The notes beneath the pieces are model-generated. The model was not told where the DNA came from. It ran no database searches and saw nothing but the letters and a program-made list of their open reading frames with translations. Positions 62,757 to 64,000 of a DNA stretch of 64,000 nucleotides are shown one piece after another (within the stretch, counting starts at the first letter, position 1; each line of letters starts with the position of its first letter). The position numbers and the translations under genes were made by a program. The stretch lies in the NCBI RefSeq assembly GCF_030316765.1, contig NZ_JASZYT010000011.1:1-64000 (forward strand), in the 5' to 3' direction. This stretch comes from Variovorax saccharolyticus. Its GTDB lineage: Bacteria; Pseudomonadota; Gammaproteobacteria; Burkholderiales; Burkholderiaceae_C.

Positions 62757-64000
62757 CACGCGGCTACGAATTCATTCCACTTGCGGACCATGTATTCGTT
62801 CTCGTCCATCACGGCGTTCCAGCAGGCGATGCCGCCCATGCGTTCCTCGTAGCTGCCGCCGTCGCGCAGCGCCCCGGCCTTGGCGATGACGTCGCCCTGC
62901 GGGCTCTTGATGTCCTGCGTGGCGGGCTTGCCTTCCATCCAGTAGGCCCACTCGTAGGCTTCCATCTTGGCCTTGGCGGTTTCCAGCACGGCGCTGTAGT
63001 AGCCCTGGCGGTTCAGGTAGGCACCGGCCCAGCCGTCGAGGAACCAGTTGATGAATTCGTAGGCGCCGTCGAGCTTCCTTCCCGACAGGGTGGCCGGCAG
63101 GCCGAAGCCCGAGGCCCAGGCGCGGTAGCCTTCCTTGAGCGGCTGGAAGGTGCAGGCGATGCCCTTGCTGCGCACCGCGGTCACGGCCGGCGACCACATC
63201 GACTGGATCACGACCTCGCCCGAGGACATCAGGTTGACCGACTCGTTGAAGTCCTTCCACAGGGCGCGGAACTGCCCCGCCTTCTTGGCCTCGATCAGGG
63301 TCTTGATCGTCAGGTCGATCTCGGCCTTGGTCATGTTGCCCTTGTCGGCGTACTTGTGGATGCCCTTGGCCTCGACCACCATCGCCGCGTCCATGATGCC
63401 GATCGACGGAATGTTGAGGATCGCGGCCTTGCCCTTGAACTCGGGGTTCAGCAGCTCGGCCCAGGAGCCGATCGGCCGCTTGATGAGGTCGGGCCGGATG
63501 CCCAGCGTGTCGGCGTTGTAGGTGGTCGGGATCAGCGACATGAACTGCGTCGGCGTCTTCGAGAACACCTTGCTCTTCTCGCCCTCGAGGAAGATCACCT
63601 TGATCGGCGCCGTGCCCTGGTTGCCGATCTTCTTGCCCGCGACTTCGCCCTTGGTGAAGACGCTGGTGATCTTGTCGGCGTTCTTCACGCGCTTGGTGTC
63701 GATGCCCTTGAGGTTGCCGGTGGGCACGATCTTCTTCAGCGAGAAGTACTCGGTGTCGATCAGGTCGAAGCTGTTCGGCGCGGTCACGGCGCGCTTGGTG
63801 ACGTCGTCGGTGGTGACGGCCACGTACTGGATCTCGATGCCGGTGTCGGCCTTGAACTTCTCGGCGATCGCCTTGTCCTGGTTGACCGCGGTGCCGAGGT
63901 AGCGCAGCACGATCTTCTCCTGCGCGTGGATGGCCGGGAAGACGCCCGCCGCGAGGATGCCCGCCGTGCCATGCAGCAGGGTGCGGCGCTGCAGGCCGTT
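62756..64000 (-). CDS. Polyamine-type ABC substrate-binding protein, 5' end outside the window
   Basis: At least 414 residues; the frame is open to the right edge. The visible N-terminal part has a twin-arginine-like signal (LQRRTLLHGTAGILAAGVFPAIHAQ, shortened here), then a mature protein beginning EKIVLRYLGTAVNQD. It is a PotD/PotF-type binding protein by its clefts and by the downstream permeases. The ATPase gene is not visible and may lie upstream. Confidence 0.82.
   Translation of the reverse strand, partial: NGLQRRTLLHGTAGILAAGVFPAIHAQEKIVLRYLGTAVNQDKAIAEKFKADTGIEIQYVAVTTDDVTKRAVTAPNSFDLIDTEYFSLKKIVPTGNLKGIDTKRVKNADKITSVFTKGEVAGKKIGNQGTAPIKVIFLEGEKSKVFSKTPTQFMSLIPTTYNADTLGIRPDLIKRPIGSWAELLNPEFKGKAAILNIPSIGIMDAAMVVEAKGIHKYADKGNMTKAEIDLTIKTLIEAKKAGQFRALWKDFNESVNLMSSGEVVIQSMWSPAVTAVRSKGIACTFQPLKEGYRAWASGFGLPATLSGRKLDGAYEFINWFLDGWAGAYLNRQGYYSAVLETAKAKMEAYEWAYWMEGKPATQDIKSPQGDVIAKAGALRDGGSYEERMGGIACWNAVMDENEYMVRKWNEFVAA

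Overview
The window is a high-GC piece of a betaproteobacterial chromosome, most likely a Comamonadaceae member close to Variovorax. The reasons are the gene set and order (rpmH-rnpA-yidD-yidC-mnmE on one side of dnaA, dnaN-gyrB on the other; metX-metW; surA-lptD-ksgA), the protein sequences, and the strong GC bias. It covers the replication-origin neighbourhood. Almost everything is chromosomal core or near-core; the clearest accessory pieces are a Fic/HTH pair beside gyrB and a barnase/barstar pair.

Layout. 1-342: 5' part of a lipoprotein gene. 475-3056: pepP and an alpha/beta hydrolase. 3025-8892 (minus): a five-gene membrane and polyamine-type cluster (SPFH/SHOCT, DUF4178, DUF350, membrane spermidine-synthase-like, exported FAD amine-oxidase-like). 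8893-9287: an intergenic region that is a diverged copy of the dnaA-dnaN origin region. 9288-11627: maeB. 11807-12702: barnase-like RNase and barstar. 12939-17525 (minus): lptD-surA-ksgA. 17624-22619: amgK, rsmE, M20 peptidase, DUF937 protein, MFS. 22616-24930 (minus): lipase-like hydrolase and M20 dipeptidase. 25057-29017: DUF72, bactofilin, yigZ, metW, metX with a SAM-II riboswitch. 29135-29886: a GDT1-family Mn exporter under a yybP-ykoY riboswitch. 30142-33696: RRM protein, SDR, lptC, kdsC, kdsD. 33784-37239: a Kef-type antiporter, a zinc-ribbon Pro-rich protein and a cNMP-binding protein. 37323-41465 (minus): mnmE, yidC, yidD, rnpA, rpmH. 41795-47308: dnaA, oriC, dnaN, gyrB. 47326-48368 (minus): Fic/HTH pair. 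48496-60083: transporters, envelope genes (PagL, ybhP-clsB-ybhN order), regulators, pirin. 60154-64000 (minus): a polyamine-type ABC transporter with an Asp/Glu-racemase-family gene, running off the right edge.

How the parts relate. The dnaA block is the expected bidirectional origin: dnaA-dnaN-gyrB point one way and rpmH-mnmE the other. DnaA boxes in the dnaA promoter suggest autoregulation. Envelope biogenesis recurs: LptD, SurA, LptC, KdsC/KdsD, PagL, YidC, ClsB. Methionine synthesis and manganese export are each controlled by an RNA leader whose hairpins can be read directly.

The most unusual observation is that about 196 bp at 8948-9143 aligns almost without gaps to about 197 bp at 43214-43410. 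By hand count it is roughly 78% identical. It keeps the two DnaA boxes, a weaker box, a GC-rich spacer and a four-unit DnaA-trio tract followed by AT-rich DNA. The window therefore appears to hold two origin-like elements about 34 kb apart, each at a point where gene direction diverges.
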